Counted from the stretch's first letter, positions 34,925 to 48,532 are shown. The stretch: DNA of 64,000 nucleotides from Aurifilum marmelostoma (GCA_027559495.1 JAMXSV010000026.1:1178001-1242000), one strand, 5' to 3'. Program-made: numbers and translations. Notes: generated from the sequence alone by a model not told the origin.

Positions 34925-36459
34925 CTTGGTGGAGAGATGCATGCATACACACTAGTCACTGGACTGGACGGACACTCATTCACTCACACAATATAGTACA
35001 CATGCAGCCGGAGAGGTACGGATACTCAGTAAGTAGTAGGGTAGGTTGTTTTATTTTAGGAACAGGCTAGAGAGACTGCAGCTTGGTCTCTCTGTCCAAT
35101 GGAGACGCGGAAACACTACGTATGCAAGACTAAGAGAAGAAAGGGAGAGCATAGGAGGACGGGGGGAGGGGGAGGCCCTGTGGTGGGGGCTGGAGGTTAA
35201 GAATGGATCGATGAATACGAGTTTTTTTTTTTTTTTTTGTCCCTCTTTCCATGCTTGCCCTGCCCTGCCCTGCCCTTGTCTGTCCTGCTGACTGCCCGAC
35301 CCTCCTTATCTCGTCCCTGTTGGGCTTTAGGTAAAATTGGTACTAGGTACGTCTTGATTCGATAGGGAACGTCGTAGCTAGCGGGCCGTACTGATCATCG
35401 TCGTCGTCTGTAAAGGGATTTCCTGCCCAGTCTAAGGTTGTGCTTCAGTCATGCATGCCCTTGTTGGATTGCCTGACTAAATCGATTCCGCCTCTTGGGA
35501 CGGCCGAGATCAACAACCACCTCCTCCTTTGGGGTAATGTGAGTGACCATTGCGACTGTAAAGTTTGCAATGCAAAATTACAGCTCCTCAGCGAGGAATA
35601 GCACAATATCTAGGTTTTCGGTGGGGCTGTGGTTGTATAGAATGGGTATTGCAAAGTAGGCGAACCGTGGAAACCGGATACTGTACAGAAGAGAGAGAGG
35701 GCACTGTAGAGAGCGTCTACAAAACGAATCTCACAATGTGGACCACCAAGTGCGGTTGCGAGCATGGAGGAAAAGGCTTTCTTTTATTTAATTCGAGATT
35801 ATTATTAACTATTAGATCTCCAGGCAAAAGCCATCCGGACACTGCAGAGAACCTGCTGGACCAAAGTCGGAATCAACATTGATCCGCAGAGCCGCAGACA
35901 GGACCGTGACGATTGCCCACATGAGATATTTGGGGGGGGGGGGGAGATCGTGTTCCCTGAGTTCCTTATCCAGGCTGCAGATGAGTGCTGTTCACCATCC
36001 TGATCGAACAAAATTTTGACTCCGCGCGATAAGAAAACAGGTCGTTTGCCTTTTCCTCTTGCCTCATAAAAAGATTCCACAAACAAAAAAAAAAAAAAAA
36101 AAAAAGAAAAAGCACAATAGCGCACGGCTGTCTCGCACTGCCCCTTGGTAGAGAGATCCTTCACAATCAAAATCAACCACTGGAATTTGTTGTGCACAGA
36201 ACGCCGTAGCTTGCCTTTCCCTCCCCCCTCAGCAGGATTAACGCTGCCGTCGCATGTATCCGGACAAATTCTCGGAACATCAAAATTCCTTCACGAGAAC
36301 CCAGGGAAAACGCCGCGCAATGCTGAAGGGGATCGCTCCTGATCCGTGTGCCCACTCCCTTGGGCCTCAGGCTTTCCAAATCCTGTCCAAATCCATCCCG
36401 AAAAACAAATACAAAAATACAGTCGCTATGCAGTTGGGTATCATGATCATCAAATCCGT

Positions 36460-36748
36460 AAGGAGTGTCGTCTATGCCGAATTAAGATCCGCCATAACTT
36501 TGGGAGGTTGCTAAAAAGGAGTGTCTATGTTTTGTTCCGTCCAAGCCGGTGGGTGAAGCCAAAAATGAAAAGGAATGTCTATAGTGGGTATCAAGGGTTG
36601 ACAAAGGAGCGTCGTTTGAACAATCTTGCGAGAGTTCGTAGTTGGCGGTGGCGAACGAAAGAGCGTTGTCAAGAGTTGCAGGACACTTGAGAAGTGTTCG
36701 ATGGCTTGGTTTGTTCTGAATGAGCGATCGTCGGTGTGAAGGAGTGTA
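36460..36748. repeat. degenerate AAGGAGTGTC repeat array
   Basis: The 10-mer AAGGAGTGTC occurs at 36460 and 36516, and as one-mismatch forms at 36570 (AAGGAATGTC), 36604 (AAGGAGCGTC) and 36739 (AAGGAGTGTA). Spacings between the first four are 56, 54 and 34 nt. TATG or a GGGTATCA word accompanies some copies, suggesting a decayed tandem repeat of about 55 nt. Confidence 0.55.
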
Positions 36749-37204
36749 TTGTGCAGTTGCGGCTGTCGGAAGAGAAGATGCGAGCTGCAAGCTCGGCGAG
36801 TATTAAGAAATCATAGGGTGGCGGGAAATTGCGTGTGTGAGGGAGACCAGGAAACCCAGATGCAGTAGGACGATCCTAAGGCGCGCTGTTCTTCCTGTCG
36901 GCTGCGTAGTAAAAGCTAGGTGGGGCCGAAGCCGTCGAGAGGTTGTGTCGGTGATGATGAGACGAGAGATGATTCGGTGAGCCCGGCAGCGGAGACTCGG
37001 GAACAGGGAGCATGGTGAAGTTATCGGGCGCCAGGAAGGGGGAGGCAGCTGTTGTCGAGACCGACACCGAGGGCGAGTGTCGGAACATCAGATGCTCTGG
37101 AGGCGGAAGGGTTGGCGTGGTGCTCAAGAAAGGCGAATGCGACCTGTCTCAACTGTCAATTAACTTGTTGCGTTCCTGGTGGGTGTGCGTGTCCAGATGG
37201 AGAC

Positions 37205-39136
37205 CTAGTTCCATAGAGGCTGCTGGATTGGGATTGGAAGTGGAGTGACGAACCCGAAGTCGTAAGACCCGCCCATCTGGGGCAGACTGCCGTTGTATCC
37301 CATGTTGCATGAGTTGAAGGCCTCGAGGTTCTCGGTGCTGCCCGGCCCGGACAGGGACAGTCGCAGGTTAGGCCCAGCAAAGCCCATACCGTATGAGCCA
37401 GAGTCTTCATTGTCGCTGTAGACGACTGGAGAGGTCTCATAGCTGAACTCATCCCCGATGCTGGACGCCTCACACGTGCTGGACACGGGACTGTAGCACC
37501 CAGCCATCGGCGGAGGGATCTTCAGGTACTGCTGGTTGCTGTAGGGCGACGGCATGGCAACTGGGCTGGGAACGCCGGTGGCACTGCTTTCCGACTTGAT
37601 AGACAGGTTCTCGGTGCTGTAGCTGAAGATGGGGTTGCCTGAGTAGGGGAGACCATCGGCCAGAGGCGCCGATGTCATTGGCAGGACAAAGTCCTCCTGG
37701 GCAGAGAAGGGCGACGGCGACGGCGTGAACCAGCCCATGCGGGCGCGGAACTCCCTGACCATGTCCCTTGCAAAGCTCATGAGCTGCCGGGTCGCCTCAG
37801 GGTAACCCTCGGCATCATAAACGCTGTGGGACACCAGGCGCTTGTCAATCTCCTCCAGGGGTCCGATGGCCAGGTTGCCGAAGTAAGCAGCACCGATCTC
37901 GGGGAACATGCGCTCCATGAGAACAGCCACGGTGTAGTAGTAGGCAATGACGACGAGGGCATTTGGAGATGCGTGCGTCTGGCGCAGATGCATGACGGGC
38001 AGCCAGAACAGCCACTCTCGCAGCGGCTTGAGCCGCTCGAACTGATCAGCCACCGCCATCGATTGGTCGACCTTGCGGGTGCCCTTCAGGAAGCTGATCA
38101 GCTGGACCACGAGCTTGGTGTCCTCGCGGCTCTGCTTCAGGTGGATCTCGAGCTTCTGGAGCTGCGCAAGGGTGTTGTTGAACGCCTCGGAGTCATCCTT
38201 GTCGGGGAGCTTCGGCTTGTGGTCCGGCGAAGGGGAAGCAGGTGCAGTGGGGAATGTGATTGTCTCGGAGATGAAGTCCCCGAATTGAGACTTGTGCTTC
38301 CAGGAGCCCATCTGGTCAATGACTCCACGAGTGCCCTGCATGTGCTGGGTCCAGCTCCTCCAGTCCGTGGCTTGCCAGGAGAGGACCATGGAGGCGGCGA
38401 GGATGGCATCCGAGTTGCCCTCGCAGAAGGCGTTGAGGGCCTTGCTGACGCCCATCAGCGCACGCCCGCGATGCTCAAAGGCCATCTTGCCGACCATAGG
38501 GCATCCGGTAATGTTGGAGATGTGCTCGGCAGAAAAGGCCAGCAGAGCCTCCATGACGAAGCGGTGAACAGCGCCAACACCGAGGATACTAGATGAGAGT
38601 TTGTTAGCATGAAAATCTGGCATGTCTCGTATACTAGAGACGAGGGGAATACGTGACTGGACACTCACGTAGGAATCTGGCGGGTCCACAAAGTGAAGCC
38701 GTTGGCACCCCAGACGCTGAGCTCGTTGCTGATGGACGCGACATGGTGGATCAACCTCAGCTCCTCGATGGTGTAGTTCTCGGGCATGGGCGGGTTGACA
38801 ATTTGGAGATCCGGGAACGGAAAGAAGCCCGTCCGGCGCCACTGGTCGATGACAGCTTCGATTTCGGGGTCCCACATCAGGTTAGCAGGACCATTGGGCC
38901 TGGCTTCCTGGATCGGGATGTCGTTGTACGGGCACCTGATCTTGTGCTTGGTACAGTTTTTGCACTGCGGGAAGTTCTCGTCACACCTGATGTGGCGCTT
39001 CTTGCAGGTCTCGCAGCCCTTGCGAGACTTGGTGTGGCTGTGAAAGCTGGTCAGTAATCCCACGGCGGTTGTGTAGGAAATCAGCACAGGAGGGAACATA
39101 CCTCCGACGGGGAGGACCACCACCTGGACCAGCCAT
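37205..39136 (-). CDS. Zn(II)2Cys6 transcription factor, Upc2-like
   Basis: This is a fungal-specific binuclear-zinc regulator of 595 residues. Exons are 39136-39102, 39037-38669 and 38588-37205. The introns of 64 and 80 nt have donors GTATGT and GTGAGT, branches CTGAC and CTAAC, and acceptors CACAG and TCTAG, with continuous phase. The short first exon supplies a Gly/Pro/Arg leader. The zinc cluster begins at once as Cys-Glu-Thr-Cys-Lys-Lys-Arg-His-Ile-Arg-Cys, followed by Cys-Lys-Asn-Cys and Cys-Pro-Tyr. The middle region (fungal-specific regulatory domain) has the Ser-Trp-Gln-Ala-Thr-Asp-Trp-Arg-Ser-Trp block seen in sterol-uptake-control-like factors. The C-terminal 200 residues are Ser/Pro/Tyr-rich, as in activation regions. 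The Phe-Gly-Phe-Val-Thr-Pro-Leu then Leu-Trp ending looks like a natural terminus. The targets are unknown, and the Upc2 likeness does not prove a role in sterol control. Confidence 0.88.
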
Positions 39137-42100
39137 TGTTACAGAGATTGTGAAGGGTTGAGAGTAAAATGGACTATGTTTATATGTCAGTAAGGGGGGA
39201 TGTTGCTTCACAAGCTATAACAGACAAACCACCGCGGTACAGGAACAGGGTCTGCTCACATAAATATGTCACTCGTGACAACACGGGTGATGTTCGAGCG
39301 AGTGTCTCTTTAAAGAGGTGATGTTCGAAGACTTAAGGGTTGAAGATGACAGTTACTCCTGGATAAATGTGAAGCAGGAGGTAGATCCGAGTCCAGAGAC
39401 TTGAATCTGCAGAGACGAGTCGAGAGCTGGGGGAGTGTCGTTCGAGTCGAGATTGATTTGTCGAGATCGGACTATGATAGATCGGGATATCTCGATCGCA
39501 TCGACGGCGTGGCCAATTAAGAAAAAATAGCAAAAATACACAACCAACTATTCCTTCCTCTCTCTCTCTTTTACTCTTTTCCTGCTGGACTTCTCCAGGG
39601 GCGATAGCGAGTGGAAGAAGAGACCTTTTTGAGAGGTCAAAGCGAATGTGGACAAGATCTGAATGATGTTCGGATCTGCGAGGGCATTGAACCGGCGCAC
39701 ACTCAGGATGGATGAATCGAGGCGCTCTGGTTCCAAGTTGTGAGGTCGATTAGGGCTTGTCGGACCGTGAGATCATGGGCTCCAGCTTGAGATGTACTCT
39801 GATAATGGCTACTCTGGAGGCGAACGGGACCCGAGGTTGGTAAGAGGTCTTTTGGGGGTGATATCAGTTGTTGTTCTGTCTTGACAAGTAGTACGAGTAC
39901 GGTGGAGTCCGGGTACAGGTGCTGTTCCTTGCCACAGGATTCGGATATGAGCGAGTTAGAAGAAAAAAAAATACAACAAAAAAGCACAAAGCGAATGACA
40001 GGAGTCAACGAGGACTTCCTAAGGGTTTGTTTGCGTTAGCGAACGTGGGTTGAGTACAGCAGCAGCGCTGGATCGGGAGTTGGCGATGTCAGGTTTGGAG
40101 GATGAATAAAATGAGAGGAGCGAGGGGTTGGGCTTGGTGGGAGGACCTGACAGTGTTAAATACTGGAGCCCCCGTCCAAGCCCTGCGGCCAACCGGCAGC
40201 CAGTGCCCAAGGGTCAAGGCCCACGCAGGTTCAGGAGCCCTGAGGGAAAGTGCGGATTTGGGGGTGTTGCTGGCCACTGGCCGCTGCCCCAAGCGCTGGC
40301 GCTCCGCCTCAATAGAGCACAGTGCAGGTGGTGTGGGTTTGTTTTGGGGGGGGGGGGGGAAGAGGACAGAGGGTCAGCGCTGGTTGATTTCGTGGGTGGG
40401 TGGGTTTAAAGTGGGCCGGTGGGCGAGTGTCAGGTGTGTGTGAGTGAGTACCATATTATGTGGGTGATGTAGTGTAGGAGTAGGTGGGTGTGCCTTCTGA
40501 ATGTGTGGCTTGCATGGAGTGGAGCCACGGCCTATCAAGAATAGTTTAGCTCCGTTTCCAGGACGTGGTCGTGCGGAGCGCCGCATCTGCATAAGGGAAA
40601 CGCAGCAGCAGGGATGGAGGGGGGAGGGGGGAGGGGGGTTGATGATGAGCAAGAGAGGATCCGTGACAATGATGGACATAAACATTGGACAATGGACAAT
40701 CGACATGGACATCAACCCACTTTGCCCATCCAGCCTGGTAAAGGAAAGCCCCTTTTGCGTCTCCGGCCCCGACAGGCCCGTATACGGCACCGATTAGGGC
40801 TGTACTCAGCATTATTACATTGTTCCATAATACCGCGGGATATATCGTAGTACGTGATCACAAATACAATGGCACATCTTTTTTTGTTTTTGAGTTCACG
40901 GCAGCTATATATGTACTGTACACCATCTGTACCATACTTGATACTATTGATAGGTCCTTCTTCCTTTTCATGCATTACCGGGACAGCCCCACCCACTCGC
41001 GCCCTTCTTACATGGATACAGCGTGCTTGATGTTCCATTCCACCTTGGCGAGCGACTCATCATTGTGTTAGTAGAAAGAATCAGGAAGAAAAAAGGTAGA
41101 TTGTGAGGCGAGTGATGACAATAGGAGAGAACCTAAAAAACACCAAATCACCAGATCAGCCCAGAGAGAATTAATTGCATTCTGTAGATTCTACTGGGCA
41201 CGGTGCACTTGACTTTGGCTAAGCGAGGCGCTTGTTCCCTTTTTGGAACAGCGGCTGTGTCCCGCGGAAGGTAGCACAGTACTGGAGTACATCCTACGTA
41301 GTAGCTTGTATCTCTGTACAGTGTGCAGGACTTGTCATGATACTTCCGCAGTAGTGCTCTCGCTACAACCTCCTTGGCTGCTGTGGAAGGAAGGTGCTTG
41401 CCAATACCCTCAGTTCAAGCTAAGGGAGGAGGGGAAAATGTGGGAGGAAGGCACAAAATTTAGAAAGGAAAAAAAAAAAAAAAAAAGAGAAGAGGAAGGA
41501 GAAGACCGGAGAGACAGGCATTCATGGAAGGAACAGACAAGTAGCAGGGACGTCTCTGATCACTCATCTTCCCGCCAGATGAGAGCGGATCTCGGCACCG
41601 CCCTCTCAGCCAATATGCACTGTATCTGTCGTCGCCCTTTTTATTTGTTTTCTTCTTTGGTCTTCCTCGCCATCGCTCTTTACAGTATGTTCTCACGCCC
41701 CACCACCACCGAGTACTTTGTCGTGCATTGATCTCAAGTCCTGAATCTAGTCAGTGACTTGCACAATGCTGGGCATATTCCTCTCTTGTCCTTGTCCACA
41801 AGAGGCAGCCATGGCCGGCTTGTGCCTGTGTTGCGCCGCACGACGAGGACGAGAGCCGCGAGATGACACCATAGCGCCTGCGTGTCTTGCTGGCACATCT
41901 CTCTACGGAGCTGTTTGGCTTCCAGAAGGAGATGCCAATCTTCCACTGCAGCTGAGGCTTGCCCGCCCGATTCTCATCCGTTTCGCCTTGGCTGCACATG
42001 GCTTGCATGACCTGAGACCCTGTCGAGCCTAAGACAAGAAAAGCAGGGAAAAGGCAGAGGACGGGGGGGGGGAGGGAAACAAAGGACAATAACATTGTGG

Positions 42101-43934
42101 CACAGCTTCCTTGACCAGTCACAAAAGCTACGAGTATTACAGCTGCATAGTACCTGACCTGCAGTGGCGTTCCCTGCCAGACCTGTTTTGTCTTGTCACG
42201 GGATGGGCATGGATCGGCCCATGCATCCCCAGTCTAAAGCAGCGCAACGTTAGGTTGGTATCCTTCTGCCTGTCTCTCCAGCAGCTCAAGTTAATTTGTC
42301 TTTTGCTTTCTCTCTCACTTCTTTTTCCTCTCTTTCAGTGTACGGAGGGCCGGTCTGCCAACTCTCGCTGCTCGACATTGAGGCAGTGCAAATCCCACAT
42401 CTCCGGCGCTCCCCTGAATACCGTTGTTTCTGACGGACCCTGGCCCCACCTGCATCATTACCATACGTTGCAGTATTGTACCCTATGCAAGCACAAGAAA
42501 CGTTTCCTCGCCTGGCCCCTGTCCTCCCTCCTGCGTAGCGGTCATGCTCTCATCAGCTGCTCGGCTCAGGCGGGCTGGCTGTGCGCATGAATGTTATGGG
42601 TGATGTGGGCGTCAACAAACATTGACGGGCGCAGTAACACAGTATTTCACCACCCTGTCTATATGGTCAGTCGGCGGTTCTCACGGCTCTCGTCACCAAG
42701 AGGAGAGCCCATGCAACCCACATGACTGGTGCAGAGCAGGCAGTTGTCAGCCCAAGTCATTCTCACCGTGGTTGCATCCATGGCATGGCACCCTGAGGGA
42801 TCTGCATCAGGCAAGCCGACCCTGGCCTCCCAACGGCCGATGCAGAGAGGAACATGGATGTTTGAAAAAACCTGGTTCACACCATGGATACTATGGTAGT
42901 GTTGCCATGGCCAGCACCGTTGACATCACCTCCCCACGGCCCAAAAAATTCCTAGAGACCATCGTCGCACGTTTCATCAGTCTAGTGCGTGCCCATTGCG
43001 CCATGCCGAAGAGTAGTCTGTTGGGTCCTCACCGCCCGGAGATCTCGCTCGAGGATTGTACAGCGCACACAGCAGAGTTCGCTACACCACGTCCGTCGTG
43101 GGAGGCTGAGAGGGAACAGGTCCGCCCAGAGGTGGCCTGGGATTTGATCCAAAATAACGTTTGTGGTCGGTGGGACGAACTTGTTACGCGACACAGTCGG
43201 ACTGCACCGCGGCCTCCCGAGTGGCTGTCTACTATGGGTGTACAGACCAGTCCGTCGGGTGCAGATTACGACCGGCTCTGTCCCCAGACATGACTTGCAC
43301 ACGGCTCGGTAGAGACAAAATCTTCTTTTCTTCTGGGTGATTATAATAGTTGCTCCTGAGCTTCTTGAATGCCGATGGAGCGGCAGGTGCTGCCAATTTT
43401 AAACAAGGTCCTTCGGCACAGCATTAGCTCGAGAGCTTCTTGATAGCTCCGGCCCAGTCCCACGTGCCTAATCACATCCGCAGCAATCAGAATGCTCATC
43501 CTCCAGATAGGGTGAGCGCGCGAAGCCTAAGCTTCTGGGGCCGTCAGGACGCTACCGATGTTATGGCCCGATCAGCAGTATTCACCACTGAGATTTAGCG
43601 TCGGGCATGACTTGGTCCCCGGAAATGCGAGCCGTAGGAGGATCCAATACGCTTTTGTGCACTTGTCGCCAGATCAACTCTGTCTTTACTCGGACGAACA
43701 ACCATCCACGGCTTCTCAACACCACGACGGTGCCGTGGCTGCTGCTACTTCAGTATGTATGTGTACCCTGTGCGTTGTCGTGGGGTCTTTTCGGCCGATC
43801 GCAGAGAGACGGCTCTGTTTTCTTCCCTGCCCAACGTGGATCATCCTCAAGGGTGCCGAGGGACTCGGCAAACTTTTCATGATGCGCCAAGTTTGCAATG
43901 CTGACACCATTCTTTGATGGTGCGGTGCTGCCTC

Positions 43935-43953
43935 GGAATTCGTGACGAATTCC
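43935..43953. repeat. 19-bp palindrome
   Basis: GGAATTCGTGACGAATTCC consists of perfect 9-bp arms around a single central G. It could be a dimeric DNA-binding site. It stands alone in the gene-free region. Confidence 0.8.
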
Positions 43954-45607
43954 GTGCTCCCCGGAGCCGGAAGTATTATGTCATGGGAGAAGAGATGATG
44001 TACCTCCGGAGCAAGAGGCTCAATTCAGCGACCTGACCGCCGACGATCACTCGCAGCAGCCGTACTGTGTGCGCTTCTGGGACGACATCCTTCCAAAAAC
44101 TCTGCCCTGGCTTACAAAAAATCGTGCCGAGAGAGCCGTCCAGCATTACGGACTGGAAAGACATCAACACGCTTTTTGACTACTACTGCTACTACTACTC
44201 TTCCATTCCACCAACACATACTAGCGCACTCACCAGGTTAGACGAACTCAGTCCCAGTTTTTCAGGTTGACGATGTGGAGATCCCAGGACGTTTCTTCCG
44301 GGAGGATCGTGCGATGTTTTTTTTTCCCTCTGTCTCTCTTGAAAGATCGCGACGTGGGCTTGTTTCTTGAATAATCTTGATCTCCGGCCCCCGTATGCCA
44401 AAGCGCTGGTCTGCCCCTGAAGTCCACATGGAAGCCCTGTTTTTCTCTCGAGGCACAGTACCCCTGTCAAGGGGTGTGTGGAAGGATGGATGGCAGCTTG
44501 CTACCCTTTGGGACTGATGAAACACGCGTTTCTCGTGTCCAGTGATGATGGCTGTTTCGAGTCCTCTGTGTCTAACCTGTCTTGTTCTCGATGATGGGCA
44601 AGTCGCAGACGGATTGTGGGAAAAGAGGAGCCGTCGCGCGATTTGCTTGTGCGTACGTCAACCTGCAGCATCATCAAATGTGGGCAGTGCGCCCCTTCAG
44701 CGTGGCTCCAGATCAGAGAGAGGGAGAGAGAGACAGAAAAAGGATGGACCGGACCCTACCGAGCCCGGGTTGGCGGAGATGAGATTAACCAAGACCCTTG
44801 GCTTCGGAACGCGGTATATCTGCCGAGAAAGAGAGAAAGTTCTTCGATACAAACCATGAATAGAACCGAACGACACTTCCATGACGCATTCCGAAATGAC
44901 CGTCCTCCACCTGACCAATTCTGTGTCGTTTATTATTATTTTGATTTTGATTTTTGATTTTTTCTTATGAGTTACGACGTGTTGTCCGAAACCCATACCC
45001 ATCGGCAGCAATAATCAAATAGGGGGGGGGGGGAAAGAAGAGCCGCCAATGTCCCAACAACAGGTCTTCCCCGTGGTCTCGACAGCCTCGCGGCCCTACA
45101 ATACCGCGCACAGCACGACTCGTAGGGGCCACAGGGCAATCTCGACATGACCCAGCGCGCTTTGACAGAGAGGCGCGACTATTGAGAAGACCAAGCAGCA
45201 TAACTTGGCCCGAGGTCGACAGGGTCCAGTTGGTGATATACCCACAATGACAATCTTGGAAACACTGACCAGTTGGTCCGGCAGCAATAATGCAATCCCC
45301 TCGTCGTTTTCCCGATCGGGGCACCTGGTCGAGGTGCACCTTACCTTATACAACTGGGTTACCGCCGTCGCTCGGCCTGAAGTGGAATTCCTGGGCAGCC
45401 GAGGTTCCAGTTTGGGCCCGTCCCTGACTACCATATCAGTTTTGAGTCCGGCTCAGCCACGGGAAATTTCGCTCCCCCTAGTGTTGGTCCCTGGTTGTTG
45501 TCTCGCTCTCGTTTCCTCTTTGTCTCCCCCTCCCCTCTCTTTTTTTCCTTCTTCACATTCATCATGGGATGATAGAGGGGGGGGGGAGGGGGGTCCCCGG
45601 ACAGACA

Positions 45608-45632
45608 TCTCGGCAAGCAAGGTTTGCCGAGA
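45608..45632. repeat. 9-bp stem, 7-nt loop inverted repeat
   Basis: TCTCGGCAA (45608-45616) pairs with TTGCCGAGA (45624-45632) around GCAAGGT. If transcribed it would form a stable short hairpin. Confidence 0.75.
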
Positions 45633-46878
45633 GCAAGCTGTTTTCCGCGGGATATCATCATCACCGCGTGGTAATGTGATGTGCGCACCACCCCCCCCCA
45701 GAGGGCTAAGAGGGGGGGGAGAGCCGCATGAGAAAAGCACGGAACCAATACTACCACTGCCACTACTACTGTTACTACTACTACTCACTAGGCGGGGGGA
45801 GGAAGGGACTGTAGGCGCACTGTGTACATGAGCTTGCCTGACCAGGATACTCCGCGCGCCCCCCGTCGATCCTCGCACTGACGTCCTGCAGAATTAGTGG
45901 CTCTAAGGTCACCCCCGGCTAGATCTAAAAGAGTCTAGAGGGATTCTATAAAAAACTTTAACCTTCTTTGGCGTGGCTGCTTAGCGCCTTCCGTCCTCTC
46001 TTCCGTGGGCGCCTCAGGGCCAACAGGGCCAACTGGCAGCAGCAGCAGCAGCGGCAGCAGCAGTAGCACACACCTACCTACTTACCTTTTGCCTCTTTTG
46101 TCGCGCGTTGTCTTTGCTGTCCCTGCTGCAAGCTTTCTCTCCTCCCAGAGGCCAATCCCCTTTCTGGCCCTAGGCTGGTTGGCGATGGATGTGCACAGCG
46201 CGGCTGGTCAGAAATCTTGTTGTGCGCCAAGCCCCCCGGTGGTCCCCTGGACATCCTAAAAATCCCTACACCGCGGCCAGTTTTCTCACGCAACGTTCCA
46301 TGATTCTCATGGCCGCCCTCCCGCGCCCCCATTCCCTCCTCTCTCTCTCTGTCTCTCTCTGTCTCCCTCTCACCCCCTCTCACCCGCTTGGACTCACACG
46401 TGCACACACGGGACCTTTTGTTCAGGTTATGACGTCCATCGGATGACATAGACTTATGCATCCTCGCTATCGCTCTTGCTGGTGTCCTTACTGTCCCCTC
46501 GTCCCGTCTCAGACATGTGGCATGGTGGTGACCCCGAGGTCTGAATCATCCAGTGTCTGGTAATCTGCTCTTCTTCTTTCTGTGCGTCCAGTGCGTTGAC
46601 TGGCCAATCACGAGGTCGAGCGACTGTCTCAGGTAAGACGGATGGGTGCTTGTGCTTTTCTGGTCTCCAACTGAAGCAGGTCCATCCTGCCAGTGGCATC
46701 GTCGTCGTCACCATCATCATCATCATCCTCCTCCTCCTCTCCCTGCTGCGCAGCTGCAGTACCAGCAGCGGTCAGCGAGGGAACCATCTTTTTGCTCGTG
46801 AAAAAGTCAAAAAAGACACACTGGCATGACAGGATCAGTCTATGTCCTGTGCCTGAGACCACTGTCGTGATCCTACAA

Positions 46879-46910
<32 letters not shown>

Positions 46911-48490
46911 TCCTTCCTTTTGCATTGCCCGCATCCGGAGTTGGAATGCGAGGTGGCCCCCTTGCCATGTATTTGTTGTCAGTGGGATCCTCCTGCATGT
47001 TGATCTGACCACTCAAGGCCAGACTCCGGGGCCAAGTGCGCGAAAGACCCCGTGCGTCTGTTGTATCTGCTGTCCCTGTTTTGTCTTGTTGTTTGTGCCC
47101 TATTGGCCCTCTTCCTTTTTTGGCACCTTTGCCTCCCTCTCTACATGACCGCCAGGCAGCTTACGACTATTGGAAATCCATACTACGTGCTGCTGTGTAT
47201 GTACCTCTTCGGCGGACGGATCTCCACACCGGTCTCCTTGATTTCTTAGACGTATTGATGGTGGTATCAGACAGACCTTGGATGCTGCAGGGCGCCAGTC
47301 GATGGTAGCAGCTGCTCCTGCTAGTGTGCGTTCTCTGTCCCTCGAGCTCTGCCCCCACTAAGACCTGCATCATCGTCATGTGTCTTTCCTGTCATCGCCG
47401 ACGAGAATCAACAGCGAGCCAAGAGACGGATGAAGAACAAAAATAGTGCGTATCAGCCAACCAGATGCGCCTGTTGTGTGTGTGTGGCCATGATAGCATA
47501 GCCTCTTGTCAGCTGCGCAACGTAACAATAGGCCAAGAATCATCATGTAAGATCCGGCCGACATACACTACGCTTTTCGGACAGCCTGGAGGAGGAGGAG
47601 GAGGAGAAAGGAGGAGAAAGGACGACGATGGGGTCGTGGCAAGGTCCTTGTCAGAGAATCGGCTTTGCCAATGAGAGGATGGCTTCACATGCCTTCCTGC
47701 AGACTTGTTTCTCTTACGGCCGTCGGGACCGGTCAGGAACCAAGGACGAATCCGATGCTGCGTGGCGTGGGACATTGTTGCATGCCGGACTGGCTCATTG
47801 TTGCTAAGGCGGTGAGAGTGTCCACCAACCTTGTTTGCTGCAGCTGATCCGGCTTACAACCTTGTTGCGCTGCAGATGGGATAGTTTGCTGCATAATGCG
47901 CTGCACTATGCGCGCCACCACCACCGACCGGCCGGATCTGTCGGGAGACCTCCAGGCCCTTAGAGCATGGCCTCCCAAGCTTTTTTTTTCTTCCTTTTTT
48001 TGGACAGCCGGATGACATTCGTTACTTGGCGACAAGGTATTGGATGTAACGACGGGAAAAGCACAACGAAAGCAAAGGAAACAAGGGAGTCCATAACTCC
48101 CAAGAAACCCGCATGGGGGAAGATGGAGAGAGCCAACAGTGGGATGCCACGCTCGTGCCAGGTAGAGCCGCATGTCTCAGAGCGGCAGACGGGTGCGTCT
48201 CATCCGGACTATTGGCATGCAAGGCACGGACATAACTGGCCACTCTTGCTTCCCTTCGCCGGGGCTGAGGGAAGGGGGGGAAAAGTACATAGTATCGACG
48301 GCGCTGCCGCGATCATCATGACGATCTCGCACCAGGAACGGTCATGACCCGAGCAGCCACGGGAAGGTTAAAGAAGGGGGGGGGAAGGGGGCGGGGGGCA
48401 GAAGCCAGTCACAATCAGGCCTCTCTGTGTATGTCGCCTCGTCTCTCATCACACTATCTGTCATGACTTGTACGAAATAGTCGGCGACTC

Positions 48491-48532
48491 TTGTTGTTGT
48501 TGTTGTTGTTGATGATGATGATGATGATGATG
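48491..48532. repeat. adjoining (TTG)n and (GAT)n triplet repeats
   Basis: About seven TTG units run directly into about seven GAT units. Confidence 0.9.

Larger units (their letters stand above)
32166..37204. other. 5-kb gene-free stretch between convergent genes
   Basis: Both flanking genes end here (GT17 + and Zn2Cys6 -), so no promoter is required, yet the gap is 5 kb. Frames up to 250 residues (33611-34363) are Ser/Lys/Arg low-complexity without domains. It contains a G12 run (34115-34126), a G14 run (34911-34924), a G13 run (35932-35944), an A22 run near 36087 and a degenerate repeat at 36460-36748. A minus-strand frame at 37127-36876 is Ser/Pro-rich but lies after a natural stop. Confidence 0.5.

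Noticed and set aside
36876..37127. Ser/Pro-rich 83-residue minus-strand frame after the Zn2Cys6 gene, as an extra last exon
   Set aside because: It would need a poor GTTCGT donor and would remove a natural C-terminus (Phe-Val-Thr-Pro-Leu to Leu-Trp) that looks like the family end.
42622..43293. 223-residue frame in the gene desert as a gene
   Set aside because: It has no recognisable domain, mixed composition rich in His/Trp/Arg, no codon bias like the real genes and no clear splice partners.
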